Below are positions 10,316 to 21,075 of a stretch of DNA of 64,000 bases, one piece after another. Where the stretch lies: assembly GCF_002953195.1 (NCBI RefSeq), contig NZ_CP026377.1:1674001-1738000 (forward strand). The letters are read 5' to 3'. Under the pieces are notes generated by a model. The model ran no database searches and was not told the DNA's origin. It saw only the letters and a list, made by a program, of their open reading frames with translations. Source of the DNA: Mixta gaviniae. Lineage in GTDB: Bacteria; Pseudomonadota; Gammaproteobacteria; Enterobacterales; Enterobacteriaceae. A program made the translations under genes and the position numbers. The number at the start of each line of letters is the position of its first letter. Within the stretch, counting starts at the first letter, position 1.

Positions 10316-10867
10316 TTATACCGCCTGCGCCAGCCGCGCTTCGCGCTGCTGCAGGGCGTAATAGAAGGTTGAGAGCGCATCATCGAGACGGCTGGCGAGC
10401 AGGTCGCTCAGCGCCGGCGTGCGATCGTAATGGGCGATCTGGCTGTCGTCGGCGAAGACGCCGTGCAGCACCTCTTGCGCTTTCAGCGCATTAAGCACCG
10501 GCTTCAGGGCGTAATCTACCGCCAGCATATGCGCCACCGTACCGCCGGTTGCCAGCGGCAGCACCACCTTATGCTCCAGCGCGCGCTCCGGCAGCAGGTC
10601 CAACAGCGTTTTCAGCGCGCCAGAAAACGACGCTTTATAGATGGGTGTGGCGACGATCAGGCCGTCCGCCGCTGCCAAATCCTCTTTCAGCGCCAGCAGC
10701 GCGGGGGAGTCGAAACGCGCGTAGAGCAGATCTTCCGGACGAAAATTGTGAATGTTCCAGGGGGTCACCTCAATGCCGCGCTGCTCCAGCGCATGCTGGC
10801 ACAGGGTTAATAACGCCGTGGACCGCGAGGGGAATCGCGGGCTTCCCGCCAGAGTAATAACGCGCAT
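10316..10867 (-). CDS. ssuE: NAD(P)H-dependent FMN reductase SsuE
   Basis: Provides reduced FMN to the monooxygenase SsuD. At 183 residues it is slightly shorter than E. coli SsuE (191). The flavodoxin-like fold shows the phosphate-binding motif LAGSPRFPSRSTALL at the N-terminus and ATPIYKASFSGALKTLLDLLP around residues 75-95. It is the first gene of the ssuEADCB operon. The 245-bp AT-rich region upstream should hold the Cbl/CysB-dependent promoter, but no individual site could be called with confidence. Confidence 0.95.
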   Translation of the reverse strand: MRVITLAGSPRFPSRSTALLTLCQHALEQRGIEVTPWNIHNFRPEDLLYARFDSPALLALKEDLAAADGLIVATPIYKASFSGALKTLLDLLPERALEHKVVLPLATGGTVAHMLAVDYALKPVLNALKAQEVLHGVFADDSQIAHYDRTPALSDLLASRLDDALSTFYYALQQREARLAQAV

Positions 10868-11080
10868 AGCCGCTCCTTATAACTATAAGTTATTGGTTAA
10901 ATATTATTGAGAACTTATGGCTTCATACTGGCAGAGGGGGCGACGACGCTTAAATGATTTATCCGGTAATAGAAAGCCGTTTTTGCGCTAAAGCAGGGCG
11001 CGGCGGGCGGGTTATACGGTTAACTGGCGTCACGATTTAACATTTCTGGCTTTTTAGCGCCGTTATGCCGGATAATAACG

Positions 11081-11098
11081 TCCCGTTTGCCACCGGGA
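11081..11098 (+). promoter_or_regulatory. Possible pyrD leader hairpin
   Basis: TCCCG and CGGGA (8-base loop) form a short stem ending a few bases before the pyrD ribosome-binding site AGGAGAG (11102-11108). In E. coli and Salmonella, pyrD translation is controlled by a leader hairpin that forms only when transcription starts at one of two alternative bases depending on CTP/GTP levels. The hairpin here is in the right place; the start-site switch itself cannot be read from the sequence. Confidence 0.35.
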
Positions 11099-11112
11099 AT
11101 TCAGGAGAGCCC

Positions 11113-12123
11113 ATGTTTTACCCCCTCGCACGTAAAGCGTTATTCCGCCTTGATGCGGAGCATGCCCATGAACTGACTCTGCAACAGCTGCGCCGTATCG
11201 GCGGCACGCCGCTGGAAGGCTTGATTCGCCAGCGTTTACCGGCGCGTCCCGTTAAATGTATGGGGCTGACATTTAAGAATGCGCTTGGCCTGGCGGCCGG
11301 ACTGGATAAAAACGGCGAATGCATCGATGCGTTCGGCGCGATGGGCTTTGGTTTTGTCGAGGTGGGTACGGTTACGCCGCGCCCTCAGCCGGGTAACGAC
11401 AAGCCGCGGCTGTTTCGCCTGATTGAGGCGGAAGGGATTATTAATCGTATGGGTTTTAATAACCTGGGCGTCGATCGGCTGGTCGAAAATGTAAAACGCG
11501 CCAGCTTCAACGGCGTGCTGGGCATCAATATCGGTAAAAATAAAGATACGCCGGTGGAGCAGGGCAAAGAGGATTATTTGACCTGTATGGAAAAGGTCTA
11601 TCCGCATGCCGGATATATTGCGGTGAATATTTCTTCGCCGAATACGCCGGGATTAAGAACACTCCAATATGGCGAGGCGCTCGATGATCTGCTGATGGCA
11701 ATAAAAGCGCAGCAGAAATTGCTGGAAAAGCGCCATCTGAAATATGTGCCGGTGGCGGTAAAAATTGCGCCAGATCTTTCTGAAGAGGAGCTGGTGCAAA
11801 TTGCCGATAGCCTGGTGCGCCATCAAATTGATGGCGTTATCGCCACCAATACCACGCTGGATCGTTCGCTGGTGAACGGAATGAAATATAGCGACGAAGC
11901 GGGCGGTTTGAGCGGGCGGCCGGTGCAGCTGCGCAGCACCGAGGTTATTCGCCGGCTCTCGACTGAATTACAGGGCGCATTGCCGATTATCGGCGTCGGC
12001 GGTATCGACTCGCTGGTGGCGGCGCGTGAAAAAATAGCGGCGGGCGCCACCCTGGTGCAAATCTATTCCGGCTTTATTTATAAAGGCCCCGATCTGATTA
12101 AAGAGATTGTGACGCATCTCTGA
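11113..12123 (+). CDS. pyrD: Dihydroorotate dehydrogenase (quinone)
   Basis: Fourth step of de novo pyrimidine synthesis: oxidises dihydroorotate to orotate and passes electrons to quinone at the inner membrane. The class 2 enzyme has 336 residues from ATG 11113 ([14 protein letters not shown]), the E. coli length. The N-terminal amphipathic helices associate with the membrane. The catalytic serine lies in [16 protein letters not shown], and the FMN-binding C-terminal segment is [28 protein letters not shown] precedes this ATG; the open frame extends upstream to 11065 but family and ribosome-binding site favour 11113. Confidence 0.97.
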   Translation: MFYPLARKALFRLDAEHAHELTLQQLRRIGGTPLEGLIRQRLPARPVKCMGLTFKNALGLAAGLDKNGECIDAFGAMGFGFVEVGTVTPRPQPGNDKPRLFRLIEAEGIINRMGFNNLGVDRLVENVKRASFNGVLGINIGKNKDTPVEQGKEDYLTCMEKVYPHAGYIAVNISSPNTPGLRTLQYGEALDDLLMAIKAQQKLLEKRHLKYVPVAVKIAPDLSEEELVQIADSLVRHQIDGVIATNTTLDRSLVNGMKYSDEAGGLSGRPVQLRSTEVIRRLSTELQGALPIIGVGGIDSLVAAREKIAAGATLVQIYSGFIYKGPDLIKEIVTHL

Positions 12124-12317
12124 CCTTCCTGAAGAATCTGGCCGGGGGCTTTTAATCTGTTTCCGGCTGGTTTATATTTTGTACATTCTTTGTTCCTGAC
12201 AGGATATTTATTATTTACGGCGCACGCTATTTTTGCCGTCTCTGACGAACATCGATTATTGCTTCAGGTTGGCGATTAACCTGGATTTCACAACCCTCAA
12301 CCGTAGTAAGGCAAACC

Positions 12318-13004
12318 ATGAGGATAAAACCCGACGACAACTGGCGTTGGTTTTTCGACGCAGAGCAGGATCGTATGATGCTCGACCTGGCGGATGGTAT
12401 GCTGTTTCGCTCCCGTTTTCCCCGCAAAATGCTGACGCCCGACGCGTTTCGTGACGCGGTTTTCAGCGTTGACGACGCGGCGCAGTTTTTCGCCTGGCAG
12501 GAGAGCTGCCGCGCCGCGCCGCTCAGCGAAGAGCAGCGCGATGAACTGCTGCTGAACGCGCTGGCGGCCTGGCGGTTTCTCAAGCCGCTGATGCCGAAAA
12601 GCTGGCACTTTCGCGTTTGCCCGCGTGCCCACTGGCAGCCGGGCGAAAGCGATCTGGTGACGGTGACGCTCGGTGAGAACGGCGAAGAGGCGCGCCTGCT
12701 GGTGATTGAAGCGGGAGAGAGCGCGGCGCTCTGTATTCTGGCCCAGCCGGAGCTGCTGGTGGCCGGAAAAACCATGCTGCTGGGCGACGCCATTAAAATC
12801 ATGCACGATCGCCTGCAGCCGTGGCACGCTGAGCAGACGCAGCGCTACGCCCGGCCGGCTAAGCGGCCCGCCGCCTCAGGCGAGTTCGATATCGCCGGCG
12901 GGAATGCAGCTGCAGCTGAGGAGGGTGCCGTCATCGCGCACCGCATCCTGCTTCAGCGCCTTCACCTGGCCGGAAACCAGCCGCATCTCGCAGCTGCCGC
13001 ATAG
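12318..13004 (+). CDS. zapC: Cell division protein ZapC with run-on C-terminus
   Basis: FtsZ-binding protein that stabilises the Z-ring. Residues 1 to about 170 match ZapC well ([48 protein letters not shown]). E. coli ZapC stops at 180 residues, whereas this frame continues to 228. It reads about 130 bases antisense into the 3' end of ycbX, giving a low-complexity Ala-rich tail ([15 protein letters not shown]). Stops in another frame (TGA 12830, TAA 12860) lie where the normal end would be, so a small indel near 12.82 kb may have removed the native stop. Tail-to-tail with ycbX. The ZapC domain itself looks intact. Confidence 0.88.
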   Translation: MRIKPDDNWRWFFDAEQDRMMLDLADGMLFRSRFPRKMLTPDAFRDAVFSVDDAAQFFAWQESCRAAPLSEEQRDELLLNALAAWRFLKPLMPKSWHFRVCPRAHWQPGESDLVTVTLGENGEEARLLVIEAGESAALCILAQPELLVAGKTMLLGDAIKIMHDRLQPWHAEQTQRYARPAKRPAASGEFDIAGGNAAAAEEGAVIAHRILLQRLHLAGNQPHLAAAA

Positions 13005-13985
13005 CCCTGCGCGACAGCTGTAGGGGATGCGATAGCCCTGCATTTCCAGCTGCTCAAGCAGCACCTGCTGATTATTGCCGCTGAAGCGGCTGCCCTGATA
13101 GCTGATGGTGACGCGGCTCTCCGCCTCCCTCTCCACCTGGAGTGTCTCCGTTATCTTGCCTGCGCCGTACTGCCGCGGCGCCTGCGTTTCCAGCACCTCC
13201 AGCCTGTCGCCGACGCGTATCACGCCGCTGTTGCACGCCAGCAAATTGAGGCCGAAATCAACATCGCCGCTCTCATCCTGCGCGCTGCGGAAACCCTGTA
13301 GCGTTTTCAACGGCTCGCCGTCGGGATGCTTTTCGCCGCGCTCCGGGCTGATGGTGGTGAAAACGCAGCGGCTGCAGGGCTTTGCCACCTCAAACTCGAC
13401 GTCCCCGACGCGCACGCGCGCCCAGCTATCCTCTTCCCAGGCGCGCGCGCCGGTCACCGCCAGATTAGGGCGAAACTGCTCAAGGCGAATGCCCGCAGCG
13501 CAGCGCTGCTGCAGATCGTAGAGCGACGCTTCATTCACCAGCAGAAAAGGGTAGCCGTCGGCAAAGCCGAGCGGCACTTCAGGACGGCGTTTCACCCGGC
13601 GCGTCATCTCCGGGCCGACCCAGCGCAGCTGCACCGGACGCGGAAAGAAGCCGCTTAGCCAGTCGTTGATGGCCGGCGGCGCAATGCGTGCGGTAAAGTG
13701 ATTGCCCCAGACTTCGGTTTCCGCCGCCTGCGGCTGGAAATCGGCAAAACGCAGCGCGGCGCGGCTGCCGTCCGGTGCCTGCAGCCACAGCCCATCAGGC
13801 ATCAGCGCCGGAATAAACTGTACCAGCTGCGGATGCTGGCGCGCGGTAATAAAGGTGCCGTCAGGGGTAGTCAGCATAAAAAGGCGATCGAAAGCCAGCC
13901 CGCTCTCCGCGACCTGCGCATACGAGATCTGCAGCGCGCGCATCGATTTAACCGGATGAATAAACAGGCGTGACAGGACAATCAT
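12876..13985 (-). CDS. ycbX: MOSC and 2Fe-2S domain protein YcbX
   Basis: Molybdenum-cofactor-dependent reductase component. In E. coli it detoxifies N-hydroxylated bases such as 6-hydroxylaminopurine. Length is 369 residues, the same as in E. coli. An N-terminal MOSC beta-barrel domain (1-120, [21 protein letters not shown]) and a MOSC domain (about 120-270) contain [17 protein letters not shown], whose cysteine is the usual cofactor ligand. The C-terminal plant-type ferredoxin domain has the cysteine pattern CRAGLCGSC and a fourth cysteine in LLSCSC. GGAGAG precedes the start. Its last 129 bases overlap the run-on zapC frame. Confidence 0.95.
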   Translation of the reverse strand: MIVLSRLFIHPVKSMRALQISYAQVAESGLAFDRLFMLTTPDGTFITARQHPQLVQFIPALMPDGLWLQAPDGSRAALRFADFQPQAAETEVWGNHFTARIAPPAINDWLSGFFPRPVQLRWVGPEMTRRVKRRPEVPLGFADGYPFLLVNEASLYDLQQRCAAGIRLEQFRPNLAVTGARAWEEDSWARVRVGDVEFEVAKPCSRCVFTTISPERGEKHPDGEPLKTLQGFRSAQDESGDVDFGLNLLACNSGVIRVGDRLEVLETQAPRQYGAGKITETLQVEREAESRVTISYQGSRFSGNNQQVLLEQLEMQGYRIPYSCRAGLCGSCEMRLVSGQVKALKQDAVRDDGTLLSCSCIPAGDIELA

Positions 13986-14121
13986 AGGGCTCTCCGTGCT
14001 GGGGTGTCGCGACGGCCCGCCACGACAACAGGAATCTGCGGCTAAAGGAAGCTAACTTTATGACATGCGGCGGCGATTAGCTATAATGCGCAGCAATTTT
14101 CCCAATACTGTAAGTGACGAT

Positions 14122-16233
14122 ATGAATTCTCTGTTTGCCAGTACGGCGCGTGGGCTCGAAGAGCTGTTAAAGAGTGAACTGGAGGCGCTGGGGGCGCAAG
14201 ACCTCCAGGTTGTCCAGGGCGGCGTGCATTATCAGGGAGACGATCGTTTAATGTATCGCAGCCTGCTGTGGAGCCGCCTCGCGTCGCGTATTCTGCTGCC
14301 GCTGAGCGAATGTTCGGTCTACAGCGATCTTGACCTCTATCTCGGCGCGCAGGCGATCGACTGGACCAATCTGATCGATGGCACCTTCGCCGTGCATTTC
14401 AGCGGCACCAATGAGGCGATCCGCAACAGTCAGTTTGGCGCCCTGAAAGTGAAAGACGCGATTGTCGACAGCTTTACGCGTAAAAACCTGCCGCGTCCCG
14501 ATGTCGATCGCGAGCAGCCGGATGTGCGCATTAATGTCTGGCTGAATAAAGATACCGCCAGCATCGCCCTGGATTTAAGCGGTGAAGGGATGCATCAGCG
14601 CGGCTACCGCCAGCAGACCGGCATAGCGCCGATGAAAGAGAACCTGGCGGCGGCCACCGTACTGCGCTCCGGCTGGCAGCCGGGCGCGCCGCTGCTCGAT
14701 CCGATGTGCGGATCCGGCACCCTGCTGATCGAAGCGGCGCTGATCGCCGCCGATCGCGCGCCGGGGCTGAATCGCCGTCATTGGGGCTTTAAAGGCTGGA
14801 AAGCGCATCAGCCGGAGCTGTGGCGCGAGCTGATCGACGAAGCGCAGACGCGCGCGCGTCAGGGAGTGCAGCACACTACCTCGCGCTTCTTTGGCTATGA
14901 TAATGACGAACGCGTGCTGGAGCGCGCGCGCGGCAACGCCCGCCGCGCCGGCGTGGCCGATCTCTTCACCTTCGGCGTACAGGATGTGACGCAGCTGCGC
15001 AATCCGCTGCCTGAAGGGCCGGCCGGTACGGTAATCAGCAACCCGCCATACGGCGAGCGTCTGGAGAGCGAACCGGCGCTGATTGCGCTGCACAGCCAGC
15101 TGGGCCGCGTGATGAAAAGCCAGTTCGGCGGCTGGAACCTCTCGCTGTTCAGCGCCTCGCCCGATCTGCTCAGCTGCCTGCAGCTGCGTGCCGAACGCCA
15201 GTTCAAGGCGAAAAACGGCCCGCTCGAGTGCGTGCAGAAAAACTATCAGCTGGCGGCCAGCAGCGGTGAAAGCGCACCGGCGCAGATCGCGGAAGATTAC
15301 GCCAACCGCCTGAAGAAAAACATGAAAAAGCTGGATAAGTGGGCGCGTCAGGAGGGCATTGAATGTTATCGCCTGTATGACGCCGACTTGCCGGAATATA
15401 ACGTCGCCGTTGATCGCTACGCCGACTGGGTGGTGATTCAGGAGTATGCGCCGCCGAAAACCATTGATGCCCTGAAAGCGCGTCAGCGTCTGTTTGATGT
15501 TATCAGCGCTACGTTGACGGTGCTGGAGCTGCCGGCCAACCGTCTGGTGCTGAAAACGCGTGAAAAGCAGAAGGGCAAAAGCCAGTATCAGAAGCTGGGC
15601 GAGAAAGGCGAATATTTTGAGGTGCGCGAGTTTAATGCCCGCTTCTGGGTCAACCTTACCGACTATCTCGACACCGGCCTGTTTATCGATCACCGCCTGG
15701 CACGTCGTATGCTGGGGCAGATGAGCAAGGGCAAAGATTTCCTTAACCTGTTCGCTTATACCGGCAGCGCCAGCGTTCATGCCGGGTTGGGCGGCGCGCG
15801 TTCCACCACCACGGTCGATATGTCGCGCACCTATCTGGAGTGGGCGGAGCGCAATATGCGTCTCAACGGCCTGAGCGGCCGTCAGCATCGGCTGATGCAG
15901 GCGGACTGCCTGAGCTGGCTGCGCGAGAGTCACGAGCAGTTCGATCTGATCTTTATCGATCCGCCGACCTTCTCCAACTCGAAGCGCATGGAGGATAGCT
16001 TTGACGTGCAGCGCGACCATCTGCAGCTGATGCGCGATCTGAAGCGCCTGCTGCGCGCCGGTGGCACCATTATGTTCTCTAATAACAAACGCGGTTTTAA
16101 GATGGACCATGAGGGGCTGGCCGCGCTCGGCCTGCGCGCTCAGGAGATCACCGCCAAAACGCAGTCGCAGGATTTCGCCCGCAACCGTCATATTCACAAC
16201 TGCTGGCTGCTTACGCACGCCGGTAAGGAATAA
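14122..16233 (+). CDS. rlmL: Bifunctional 23S rRNA methyltransferase RlmKL
   Basis: Fused enzyme that methylates G2445 (N2, RlmL part) and G2069 (N7, RlmK part) of 23S rRNA. From ATG 14122 ([17 protein letters not shown]) it has 703 residues, one longer than E. coli. The THUMP RNA-binding domain is in the first 160 residues. The first methyltransferase has [14 protein letters not shown] and catalytic NPPYGERL near 307. The second has [13 protein letters not shown] and [14 protein letters not shown] near 612. The frame is open upstream to 14065, but the family start is 14122. Followed after 5 bases by uup, suggesting co-transcription. Confidence 0.97.
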   Translation: MNSLFASTARGLEELLKSELEALGAQDLQVVQGGVHYQGDDRLMYRSLLWSRLASRILLPLSECSVYSDLDLYLGAQAIDWTNLIDGTFAVHFSGTNEAIRNSQFGALKVKDAIVDSFTRKNLPRPDVDREQPDVRINVWLNKDTASIALDLSGEGMHQRGYRQQTGIAPMKENLAAATVLRSGWQPGAPLLDPMCGSGTLLIEAALIAADRAPGLNRRHWGFKGWKAHQPELWRELIDEAQTRARQGVQHTTSRFFGYDNDERVLERARGNARRAGVADLFTFGVQDVTQLRNPLPEGPAGTVISNPPYGERLESEPALIALHSQLGRVMKSQFGGWNLSLFSASPDLLSCLQLRAERQFKAKNGPLECVQKNYQLAASSGESAPAQIAEDYANRLKKNMKKLDKWARQEGIECYRLYDADLPEYNVAVDRYADWVVIQEYAPPKTIDALKARQRLFDVISATLTVLELPANRLVLKTREKQKGKSQYQKLGEKGEYFEVREFNARFWVNLTDYLDTGLFIDHRLARRMLGQMSKGKDFLNLFAYTGSASVHAGLGGARSTTTVDMSRTYLEWAERNMRLNGLSGRQHRLMQADCLSWLRESHEQFDLIFIDPPTFSNSKRMEDSFDVQRDHLQLMRDLKRLLRAGGTIMFSNNKRGFKMDHEGLAALGLRAQEITAKTQSQDFARNRHIHNCWLLTHAGKE

Positions 16234-16238
16234 GCTGT

Positions 16239-18161
16239 ATGTCATTAATTAGTATTCACAACGCTTACCTCTCTTTCAGCGATGCGCCGCTGCTGGACTA
16301 TACCGAGCTGCATATCGAAGAGAATGAGCGCGTCTGCCTGGTCGGGCGCAACGGCGCCGGTAAATCGACACTGATGAAAATCATCAGCGGCGAGCAGCCG
16401 CTGGATGACGGCCGCATCATTTATGAGCAGGATCTGGTGGTGGCGCGTCTGCAGCAGGATCCGCCGCGCAATATCGCCGGTACGGTCTATGATTTCGTCG
16501 CCGAAGGGGTGGCGGAGCAGGCAGAGCATCTGAAAGCCTATCACGCCATTTCGCATGTGGTGATGAACGATCCCAGCGACAAAAACCTCAACGAGATGGC
16601 GCGCCTGCAGGCGGTGCTGGATCACCATAATCTCTGGCAGCTGGAATCGCGCATCAACGACGTGCTGGAGAAGATTGGCCTGCAGCCGGAAGTGGAGCTT
16701 TCTTCTCTCTCCGGCGGCTGGCTGCGCAAAGCGGCGCTGGGCCGCGCGCTGGTCAGCAATCCGCGCGTGCTGATGCTGGATGAGCCGACCAACCATCTGG
16801 ATATCGAAACCATCGACTGGCTGGAAGGTTTCCTGAAAACTTTCCAGGGCAGCATCATCTTTATTTCCCACGACCGTTCCTTTATCCGCAACATGGCTAC
16901 GCGCATCGTCGATCTCGATCGCGGCAAGCTGGTCTCCTGGCCGGGCGACTATGATAAATACCTTGCCGGTAAAGAAGAGGCGCTGCGTGTGGAAGAGATG
17001 CAGAACGCCGAATTCGACCGCAAGCTGGCACAGGAAGAGGTCTGGATCCGTCAGGGCATCAAGGCGCGCCGTACCCGTAACGAAGGCCGTGTGCGCGCGC
17101 TGAAGGCGCTGCGCCGTGAGCGCTCAGAGCGCCGTGAGGTGATGGGCAAAGCGCAGATGCAGGTGGAAGAGGCCTCCCGCTCCGGCAAGATTGTCTTTGA
17201 GCTGGAGAACGTTAACTACAGCGTTGCCGGCCGTCAGCTGGTGAAAGATTTCAGCGCCCAGGTGCAGCGCGGCGATAAGATTGCGCTGATCGGCCCGAAC
17301 GGCTGCGGCAAAACCACGCTGCTGAAACTGATGCTGGGCCAGCTTCAGGCGGATAGCGGCCGCGTACATGGCGGTAGCAAGCTGGAAGTGGCCTACTTCG
17401 ACCAGCACCGCGCCATTCTCGATCCCGATCGCACGGTGATGGATAACCTGGCCGAAGGTAAGCAGGAAGTGATGGTCAACGGCAAGCCGCGTCACGTTCT
17501 CGGCTATCTGCAGGAGTTCCTGTTCCATCCGAAGCGGGCGATGACGCCGGTGCGTGCGTTGTCCGGCGGCGAGCGCAACCGTCTGCTGCTGGCGCGCCTG
17601 TTCCTGAAGCCCAGCAACCTGTTGATCCTGGATGAACCGACCAACGACCTGGATGTAGAAACGCTGGAGCTGCTGGAAGAGTTGATCGACGGCTATCAGG
17701 GTACCGTGCTGCTGGTCAGCCACGATCGTCAGTTCGTCGACAATACCGTGACCGAATGCTGGATCTTCGAAGGCAACGGCGAAATCGGTGCCTTTGTCGG
17801 CGGTTACCATGATGCCCAGCAGCAGCGTGCCGCCTCCCGGCAGAGCCGCGCCGCGGTAAAAGCGTCGGCCCCGGTGGAAAAAAGCGCCAGGGTTGATACG
17901 GTTAAAAGCGACGCCGCAAAACAGCCCGCCGCCAAGCTAAGCTATAAGCTGCAGCGCGAGCTTGAGCAGCTGCCGCAGCAGCTGGAGGCGCTGGAAACGC
18001 AAATTGCGCAGCTGCAGGCGCAGATGGCGGATGCCAGCTTCTTCAGCCAGCCGCACGATAAAACGCAGCCGGTGCTGGATGCGCTGGAGCAGGCGGAGCA
18101 GCAGCTGGAAAGCGCGTTTGAACGCTGGGAACATCTGGAATCGCTGAAAAACGGCGCCTGA
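16239..18161 (+). CDS. uup: ABC-F ATPase Uup
   Basis: Soluble ABC-F protein with two ATP-binding cassettes and no membrane domain. Members act on ribosomes or nucleic acids; loss of uup raises transposon precise excision in E. coli. It has 640 residues. Cassette 1 has Walker A GRNGAGKST near 36-44, signature LSGGW near 157 and Walker B VLMLDEPTNHLD. Cassette 2 has GPNGCGKTT near 353, signature LSGGERNR and LLILDEPTNDLD. The linker holds the Arg-rich RTRNEGRVRALKALRRERSERR, and a C-terminal coiled coil from about residue 560 binds DNA in E. coli. Start ATG has AAGGAA upstream. Confidence 0.97.
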   Translation: MSLISIHNAYLSFSDAPLLDYTELHIEENERVCLVGRNGAGKSTLMKIISGEQPLDDGRIIYEQDLVVARLQQDPPRNIAGTVYDFVAEGVAEQAEHLKAYHAISHVVMNDPSDKNLNEMARLQAVLDHHNLWQLESRINDVLEKIGLQPEVELSSLSGGWLRKAALGRALVSNPRVLMLDEPTNHLDIETIDWLEGFLKTFQGSIIFISHDRSFIRNMATRIVDLDRGKLVSWPGDYDKYLAGKEEALRVEEMQNAEFDRKLAQEEVWIRQGIKARRTRNEGRVRALKALRRERSERREVMGKAQMQVEEASRSGKIVFELENVNYSVAGRQLVKDFSAQVQRGDKIALIGPNGCGKTTLLKLMLGQLQADSGRVHGGSKLEVAYFDQHRAILDPDRTVMDNLAEGKQEVMVNGKPRHVLGYLQEFLFHPKRAMTPVRALSGGERNRLLLARLFLKPSNLLILDEPTNDLDVETLELLEELIDGYQGTVLLVSHDRQFVDNTVTECWIFEGNGEIGAFVGGYHDAQQQRAASRQSRAAVKASAPVEKSARVDTVKSDAAKQPAAKLSYKLQRELEQLPQQLEALETQIAQLQAQMADASFFSQPHDKTQPVLDALEQAEQQLESAFERWEHLESLKNGA

Positions 18162-18176
18162 AATCGGGAGTAGGGT

Positions 18177-19445
18177 ATGTGTTCATCTGAACACCCGCAA
18201 CACTGGATGCTTTGTCCGCAGTGCGATCTGATGACGCAGCTGCCGCCGCTGAATACCGGGCAAAAGGCGAACTGTCCGCGCTGCCATACGACGTTGACCG
18301 CTAACTGGAGCGAGCCGCGCAAGCGGCCCTCCGGCTATGCGCTGGCTGCGCTGTTTATGCTGTTGCTGGCTAACCTGTTTCCCTTCGTCAATATGCACGT
18401 TTCCGGCCTGAGCAGCGAAATCAGCCTGATGGCGATCCCCAGAGTGATGGTCTCTGAGGATTACGCCAGCCTCGCCACGCTGTTTCTGCTGTTTGTGCAG
18501 GCGGTGCCCGCCTTCTGCATGGTGGCGATCCTGCTGCTGGTGAATCCGCTGCCGTTGCCGCAGCCGCTGCGCGTGCTGATGGCGCGCGTCCTGTTCCAGC
18601 TGAGAAGCTGGGGCATGGCGGAAATTTTTCTCGCCGGCGTGCTGGTAAGCTTCGTCAAGCTAATGGCCTATGGCGATATCGGCATTGGCAGCAGCTTTTT
18701 GCCCTGGTGTCTCTTCTGCCTGCTGCAGCTGCGCGCCTTTCAGTGTGTCGATCGGCGCTGGCTCTGGCGGCAAATCGCGCCGGAGCCGGCGCTGCCGTCG
18801 CCGCCGCGCGCCGGCGTCAGTGGGCTGCGACAGGGGCTGCGATCCTGCCCGTGCTGCACCGCGGTGCTGCCGGTCGAACGCTATCGCTGTACGCGCTGCG
18901 GCACCGGCGCGCTGGCCCGCCGTCGCCACAGTCTGCAGTGGACAATGGCGCTGCTGCTTACCTCGTTTCTTATCTATATCCCCGCCAATATCATGCCGAT
19001 TATGGTGACCGAGGCGCTGGGGGATAAGATGAGTTCCAACATTATGGCCGGGGTGATCCTGCTCTGGAGCGATGGCTCCTATCCGGTGGCGCTGGTGATC
19101 TTTATCGCCAGCATCATGGTGCCTTCGCTAAAAATGCTGGCGATCGGCTGGCTCTGCTGGGACGCACGCGGGCACGGCAGCCGCGATAGCGAAAAGATGC
19201 ATGTGGTGTATGAGGTGGTGGAGTTTGTCGGCCGCTGGTCGATGATCGACGTTTTTGTGATTGCGGTACTTTCCGCGCTGGTGCGTATAGGACAGTTAAT
19301 GAATATTTACCCGGCGGTAGGCGCGCTGCTGTTTGCAGCAGTGGTGATCCTGACGATGTTTGCCGCTATGACCTTCGATCCGCGCCTTACCTGGGATCGT
19401 GAACCAGAAAATAATCTGAAGGAGTCGAGCCTTGACGGAAAATAA
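18177..19445 (+). CDS. pqiA: Intermembrane transport protein PqiA
   Basis: Inner-membrane partner of the MCE protein PqiB in a lipid transport system that bridges the two membranes; paraquat-inducible through SoxRS in E. coli. The 422-residue protein consists of two related halves, each with a zinc-ribbon-like cysteine cluster (CPQCDLM...CPRCH near 15-40; CPCCTAVL...CTRCG near 220-245) followed by four membrane helices (e.g. ALAALFMLLLANLFPFVN). First gene of pqiABC, 15 bases after uup; it overlaps pqiB by 14 bases. Confidence 0.95.
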   Translation: MCSSEHPQHWMLCPQCDLMTQLPPLNTGQKANCPRCHTTLTANWSEPRKRPSGYALAALFMLLLANLFPFVNMHVSGLSSEISLMAIPRVMVSEDYASLATLFLLFVQAVPAFCMVAILLLVNPLPLPQPLRVLMARVLFQLRSWGMAEIFLAGVLVSFVKLMAYGDIGIGSSFLPWCLFCLLQLRAFQCVDRRWLWRQIAPEPALPSPPRAGVSGLRQGLRSCPCCTAVLPVERYRCTRCGTGALARRRHSLQWTMALLLTSFLIYIPANIMPIMVTEALGDKMSSNIMAGVILLWSDGSYPVALVIFIASIMVPSLKMLAIGWLCWDARGHGSRDSEKMHVVYEVVEFVGRWSMIDVFVIAVLSALVRIGQLMNIYPAVGALLFAAVVILTMFAAMTFDPRLTWDREPENNLKESSLDGK

Positions 19446-21075
19446 TCACGGCGTCGCGAAGGTGGAGCAGATCAAACGCTGGTCGCCGGTCTGGATCGTG
19501 CCTATCGTCACCGTCCTGATCGGTGCCTGGATCCTGTTTTATCATTTTAGCCATCAGGGCCCGGAAGTGACCCTGATCACGACCAATGCCGAAGGCATTG
19601 AGGGCGGCAAGACAGCGATCAAAAGCCGCAGCGTCGACGTCGGCGTGGTGGAAAGCGCGGTGCTGACCGATGATCTGCACCATGTGGAGATCAAGGCGCG
19701 CCTGAACGCCGGCATGGAAAAACTGCTGCACGGCGACAGCGTCTTCTGGGTGGTGAAACCGCAGGTCGGACGTGAAGGGATCACCGGCCTCGGCACGCTG
19801 CTCTCCGGCGCCTATATCGAACTGCAGCCGGGCAATAAAGGCGAAAAGCCGAACCACTATAAGCTGCTGGACGCGCCGCCGCTGGCGCCGCCGGACGCGA
19901 AAGGCATCCGCATCGTTCTCGACAGCATTAAAGCAGGTCAACTGAATCCCGGCGATCCGGTGCTGTTCCGCGGCTATCGCGTCGGTTCGGTGGAAACCAG
20001 CAGTTTCGACGCCGACAAACGCGCCATGCAGTATCAGCTCTTTGTCGCCGCGCCATACGATCGGCTGGTGACGTCGAACGTGCGTTTCTGGAAGGACAGC
20101 GGCATCGCCGTCGAGATGTCCGCCTCCGGCATGCGCGTCGAGATGGGATCGCTGACCACCCTGTTCAGCGGCGGCGTCAGCTTTGACGTGCCCGATGGCT
20201 GGGAGCTGGGCGTACCGGCGGAAAACAAGGCGGAGTATCATCTCTACGACGATCAGCGCAGCATTCAGGATTCGCTCTACAGCAAACATCTCGATTTCCT
20301 GATGTTCTTCAACGATTCGATTCGTGGCCTGCAGGCGGGCGCGCCGGTTGAATTCCGTGGCATTCGTCTCGGCACGGTGGCGGAAGTACCTTATACCGTT
20401 CCGGGCTGGAATCAGGCACTGAACAATGACTATCGCATTCCGGTGCTGGTGCGTATCGAGCCTGACCGCTTTATTAAACGTCTGGGCGCTGATTTCGATA
20501 TTCGACAGCATCTGGAAGAAGGGAAACAACGTGGCCTGCGCGCCTCGCTGAAAACGGGCAACCTGCTGTCCGGCTCGCTCTATATCGATCTCGATTTCTA
20601 CGACAAAACACCGCCGTATAAAGGACCGAACAAAGTGGCCGGGCTGGAGATCATTCCGACCGTCAGCGGCGGGCTGAGCCAGATCCAGCAGAAACTGATG
20701 GATGCGCTGGATAAGATCAACAATCTGCCGCTCAACCCGATGATCAATCAGGCTACCGGCACGCTGAAAGAGAGCCAGCGCACCCTGCGCGAGCTGCAAA
20801 AAACGCTGGATAACGTGAATAAAATCACCGCCAGCCCGTCGATGCAGCAATTGCCGCAGGATATGCAGCAGACGCTGCGCGAGCTAAACCGCAGCATGAA
20901 AGGGCTACAGCCTGGCTCGCCGGCCTATAACCAGCTGGTGGGGGATATGCAGCGGCTCGATCAGGTGCTGCGCGAACTGCAGCCGGTGCTGAAGACGCTC
21001 AATCAAAAGAGCAACGCACTGGTGTTTGAAGCCAAACCGGGCGAGGACCCGCAGCCGAAGAGGGCGAAACAATGA
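19432..21075 (+). CDS. pqiB: MCE-domain intermembrane transport protein PqiB
   Basis: Forms a hexameric, syringe-like periplasmic channel of stacked MCE rings for lipid movement between inner and outer membrane. The 547-residue protein has one N-terminal membrane helix (WSPVWIVPIVTVLIGAWILFY), three MCE domains (the first with TLITTNAEGIEGGKTAIKSRSVDVG) and a long C-terminal helix region (about 410-530) that builds the needle. It ends ALVFEAKPGEDPQPKRAKQ, as in E. coli. The start is TTG at 19432 with AAGGAG seven bases upstream, inside the end of pqiA. Overlaps pqiC by 4 bases. Confidence 0.95.
   Translation: MTENNHGVAKVEQIKRWSPVWIVPIVTVLIGAWILFYHFSHQGPEVTLITTNAEGIEGGKTAIKSRSVDVGVVESAVLTDDLHHVEIKARLNAGMEKLLHGDSVFWVVKPQVGREGITGLGTLLSGAYIELQPGNKGEKPNHYKLLDAPPLAPPDAKGIRIVLDSIKAGQLNPGDPVLFRGYRVGSVETSSFDADKRAMQYQLFVAAPYDRLVTSNVRFWKDSGIAVEMSASGMRVEMGSLTTLFSGGVSFDVPDGWELGVPAENKAEYHLYDDQRSIQDSLYSKHLDFLMFFNDSIRGLQAGAPVEFRGIRLGTVAEVPYTVPGWNQALNNDYRIPVLVRIEPDRFIKRLGADFDIRQHLEEGKQRGLRASLKTGNLLSGSLYIDLDFYDKTPPYKGPNKVAGLEIIPTVSGGLSQIQQKLMDALDKINNLPLNPMINQATGTLKESQRTLRELQKTLDNVNKITASPSMQQLPQDMQQTLRELNRSMKGLQPGSPAYNQLVGDMQRLDQVLRELQPVLKTLNQKSNALVFEAKPGEDPQPKRAKQ

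Noticed and set aside
14575..16245. 556-residue open frame antisense to rlmL
   Set aside because: Coding shadow of a GC-rich gene; no ribosome-binding site or family resemblance.
19387..20850. 487-residue open frame antisense to pqiB
   Set aside because: Shadow of pqiB; composition dominated by reversed codons (many His, Gln and Arg).
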